In this document: one piece after another, positions 61,601 through 64,000 of the stretch
Numbering within the stretch: the first letter of the stretch is position 1
How the letters are laid out: the number at the start of each line of letters is the position of its first letter
Notes under the pieces: generated by a model
Databases searched by the model: none
Seen by the model: only the letters and a program-made list of their open reading frames with translations
Told to the model about the DNA's origin: nothing
Program-made: the position numbers and the translations under genes
From: Symbiodinium microadriaticum
Taxonomy: Eukaryota > Sar > Dinophyceae > Suessiales > Symbiodiniaceae
Direction: 5' to 3'
Assembly (NCBI GenBank): GCA_001939145.1
Contig: LSRX01001094.1
Location: 104,159 to 168,158 of the forward strand
Length of the DNA stretch: 64,000 nucleotides

Positions 61601-64000
61601 AGCAGTAGCAGTAGCAGTAGCAGTAGCAGTAGCAGTAGCAGTAGCAGTAGCAGTAGCAGTAGCAGTAGCAGTAGCAGTAGCAGTAGCAGTAGCAGTAGCA
61701 GTAGCAGTAGCAGTAGCAGTAGCAGTAGCAGTAGCAGTAGCAGTAGCAGTAGCAGTAGCAGTAGCAGTAGCAGTAGCAGTAGCAGTAGCAGTAGCAGTAG
61801 CAGTAGCAGTAGCAGTAGCAGTAGCAGTAGCAGTAGCAGTAGCAGTAGCAGTAGCAGTAGCAGTAGCAGTAGCAGTAGCAGTAGCAGTAGCAGTAGCAGT
61901 AGCAGTAGCAGTAGCAGTAGCAGTAGCAGTAGCAGTAGCAGTAGCAGTAGCAGTAGCAGTAGCAGTAGCAGTAGCAGTAGCAGTAGCAGTAGCAGTAGCA
62001 GTAGCAGTAGCAGTAGCAGTAGCAGTAGCAGTAGCAGTAGCAGTAGCAGTAGCAGTAGCAGTAGCAGTAGCAGTAGCAGTAGCAGTAGCAGTAGCAGTAG
62101 CAGTAGCAGTAGCAGTAGCAGTAGCAGTAGCAGTAGCAGTAGCAGTAGCAGTAGCAGTAGCAGTAGCAGTAGCAGTAGCAGTAGCAGTAGCAGTAGCAGT
62201 AGCAGTAGCAGTAGCAGTAGCAGTAGCAGTAGCAGTAGCAGTAGCAGTAGCAGTAGCAGTAGCAGTAGCAGTAGCAGTAGCAGTAGCAGTAGCAGTAGCA
62301 GTAGCAGTAGCAGTAGCAGTAGCAGTAGCAGTAGCAGTAGCAGTAGCAGTAGCAGTAGCAGTAGCAGTAGCAGTAGCAGTAGCAGTAGCAGTAGCAGTAG
62401 CAGTAGCAGTAGCAGTAGCAGTAGCAGTAGCAGTAGCAGTAGCAGTAGCAGTAGCAGTAGCAGTAGCAGTAGCAGTAGCAGTAGCAGTAGCAGTAGCAGT
62501 AGCAGTAGCAGTAGCAGTAGCAGTAGCAGTAGCAGTAGCAGTAGCAGTAGCAGTAGCAGTAGCAGTAGCAGTAGCAGTAGCAGTAGCAGTAGCAGTAGCA
62601 GTAGCAGTAGCAGTAGCAGTAGCAGTAGCAGTAGCAGTAGCAGTAGCAGTAGCAGTAGCAGTAGCAGTAGCAGTAGCAGTAGCAGTAGCAGTAGCAGTAG
62701 CAGTAGCAGTAGCAGTAGCAGTAGCAGTAGCAGTAGCAGTAGCAGTAGCAGTAGCAGTAGCAGTAGCAGTAGCAGTAGCAGTAGCAGTAGCAGTAGCAGT
62801 AGCAGTAGCAGTAGCAGTAGCAGTAGCAGTAGCAGTAGCAGTAGCAGTAGCAGTAGCAGTAGCAGTAGCAGTAGCAGTAGCAGTAGCAGTAGCAGTAGCA
62901 GTAGCAGTAGCAGTAGCAGTAGCAGTAGCAGTAGCAGTAGCAGTAGCAGTAGCAGTAGCAGTAGCAGTAGCAGTAGCAGTAGCAGTAGCAGTAGCAGTAG
63001 CAGTAGCAGTAGCAGTAGCAGTAGCAGTAGCAGTAGCAGTAGCAGTAGCAGTAGCAGTAGCAGTAGCAGTAGCAGTAGCAGTAGCAGTAGCAGTAGCAGT
63101 AGCAGTAGCAGTAGCAGTAGCAGTAGCAGTAGCAGTAGCAGTAGCAGTAGCAGTAGCAGTAGCAGTAGCAGTAGCAGTAGCAGTAGCAGTAGCAGTAGCA
63201 GTAGCAGTAGCAGTAGCAGTAGCAGTAGCAGTAGCAGTAGCAGTAGCAGTAGCAGTAGCAGTAGCAGTAGCAGTAGCAGTAGCAGTAGCAGTAGCAGTAG
63301 CAGTAGCAGTAGCAGTAGCAGTAGCAGTAGCAGTAGCAGTAGCAGTAGCAGTAGCAGTAGCAGTAGCAGTAGCAGTAGCAGTAGCAGTAGCAGTAGCAGT
63401 AGCAGTAGCAGTAGCAGTAGCAGTAGCAGTAGCAGTAGCAGTAGCAGTAGCAGTAGCAGTAGCAGTAGCAGTAGCAGTAGCAGTAGCAGTAGCAGTAGCA
63501 GTAGCAGTAGCAGTAGCAGTAGCAGTAGCAGTAGCAGTAGCAGTAGCAGTAGCAGTAGCAGTAGCAGTAGCAGTAGCAGTAGCAGTAGCAGTAGCAGTAG
63601 CAGTAGCAGTAGCAGTAGCAGTAGCAGTAGCAGTAGCAGTAGCAGTAGCAGTAGCAGTAGCAGTAGCAGTAGCAGTAGCAGTAGCAGTAGCAGTAGCAGT
63701 AGCAGTAGCAGTAGCAGTAGCAGTAGCAGTAGCAGTAGCAGTAGCAGTAGCAGTAGCAGTAGCAGTAGCAGTAGCAGTAGCAGTAGCAGTAGCAGTAGCA
63801 GTAGCAGTAGCAGTAGCAGTAGCAGTAGCAGTAGCAGTAGCAGTAGCAGTAGCAGTAGCAGTAGCAGTAGCAGTAGCAGTAGCAGTAGCAGTAGCAGTAG
63901 CAGTAGCAGTAGCAGTAGCAGTAGCAGTAGCAGTAGCAGTAGCAGTAGCAGTAGCAGTAGCAGTAGCAGTAGCAGTAGCAGTAGCAGTAGCAGTAGCAGT
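58621..64000. repeat. CAGTAG hexanucleotide array, about 5.4 kb, runs off the window
   Basis: After a single unknown base (58621), CAGTAG repeats without a visible variant to the last base: 5379 bases, close to 896 units. One plus frame reads Gln-stop; the other plus frames read Ser-Ser and Val-Ala, and the minus frames read Leu-Leu, Tyr-Cys and Thr-Ala, all open. No sign that any is a gene. Confidence 0.97.

Noticed and set aside
1..64000. CRISPR arrays, bacterial operons, phage genes
   Set aside because: All regular repeats are simple-sequence arrays without spacers, and no prokaryotic gene organisation is present.

Overview
The window reads as a piece of dinoflagellate nuclear DNA. The evidence is internal. 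A six-exon ion-channel gene (3762-5749) joins in frame only if introns with GC-AG and GA-AG ends are accepted beside one GT-AG intron, a known dinoflagellate habit. Interstitial CCCTAAA-type telomere-like repeats occur at 54.0 and 55.8 kb. A possible degenerate spliced-leader relic lies at 9.7 kb. Gene density is very low, and microsatellites of many kinds are scattered throughout. No bacterial operons, ribosome-binding sites, CRISPR arrays, tRNA or rRNA genes could be supported.

Layout: 0-0.3 kb is an ACT-type trinucleotide array. 3.76-5.75 kb holds a single-domain voltage-gated cation channel with degenerate C-terminal EF-hands; its S1 exon was not found. 10.97-11.41 kb, 12.2-12.6 kb, 16.5 kb and 17.6 kb hold exon-like fragments of unknown function. 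15.66-15.70 kb is a 40-base assembly gap. 20.70-21.82 kb is an intact single-exon gene for a 373-residue protein with three copies of an unrecognised repeat. 30.26-34.88 kb is an AT-rich island with almost no coding capacity, bordered by G-rich and C-rich blocks in opposite orientation. 42.9-46.5 kb (minus strand) is a decayed tandem cluster of PIWI-clade Argonaute sequences: one nearly full-length copy with several frame breaks, an upstream partial N-to-PAZ copy, and a fragment of the linker-2 region fused behind the PIWI C-terminus. 48.5-48.8 kb has an exon-like stretch open on both strands. 51.6-52.0 kb is a 12-base AT repeat. From 58.3 kb to the window end lies a GTA array followed by about 5.4 kb of uninterrupted CAGTAG hexamers.

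The genes do not form a pathway that can be read from the window. The two confident coding loci (channel and repeat protein) are isolated plus-strand genes. The PIWI cluster is the most informative locus: it preserves recognisable N, L1, PAZ, L2, MID and PIWI blocks in the right order, together with duplications and breaks that look like tandem-array decay, possibly mixed with assembly error.
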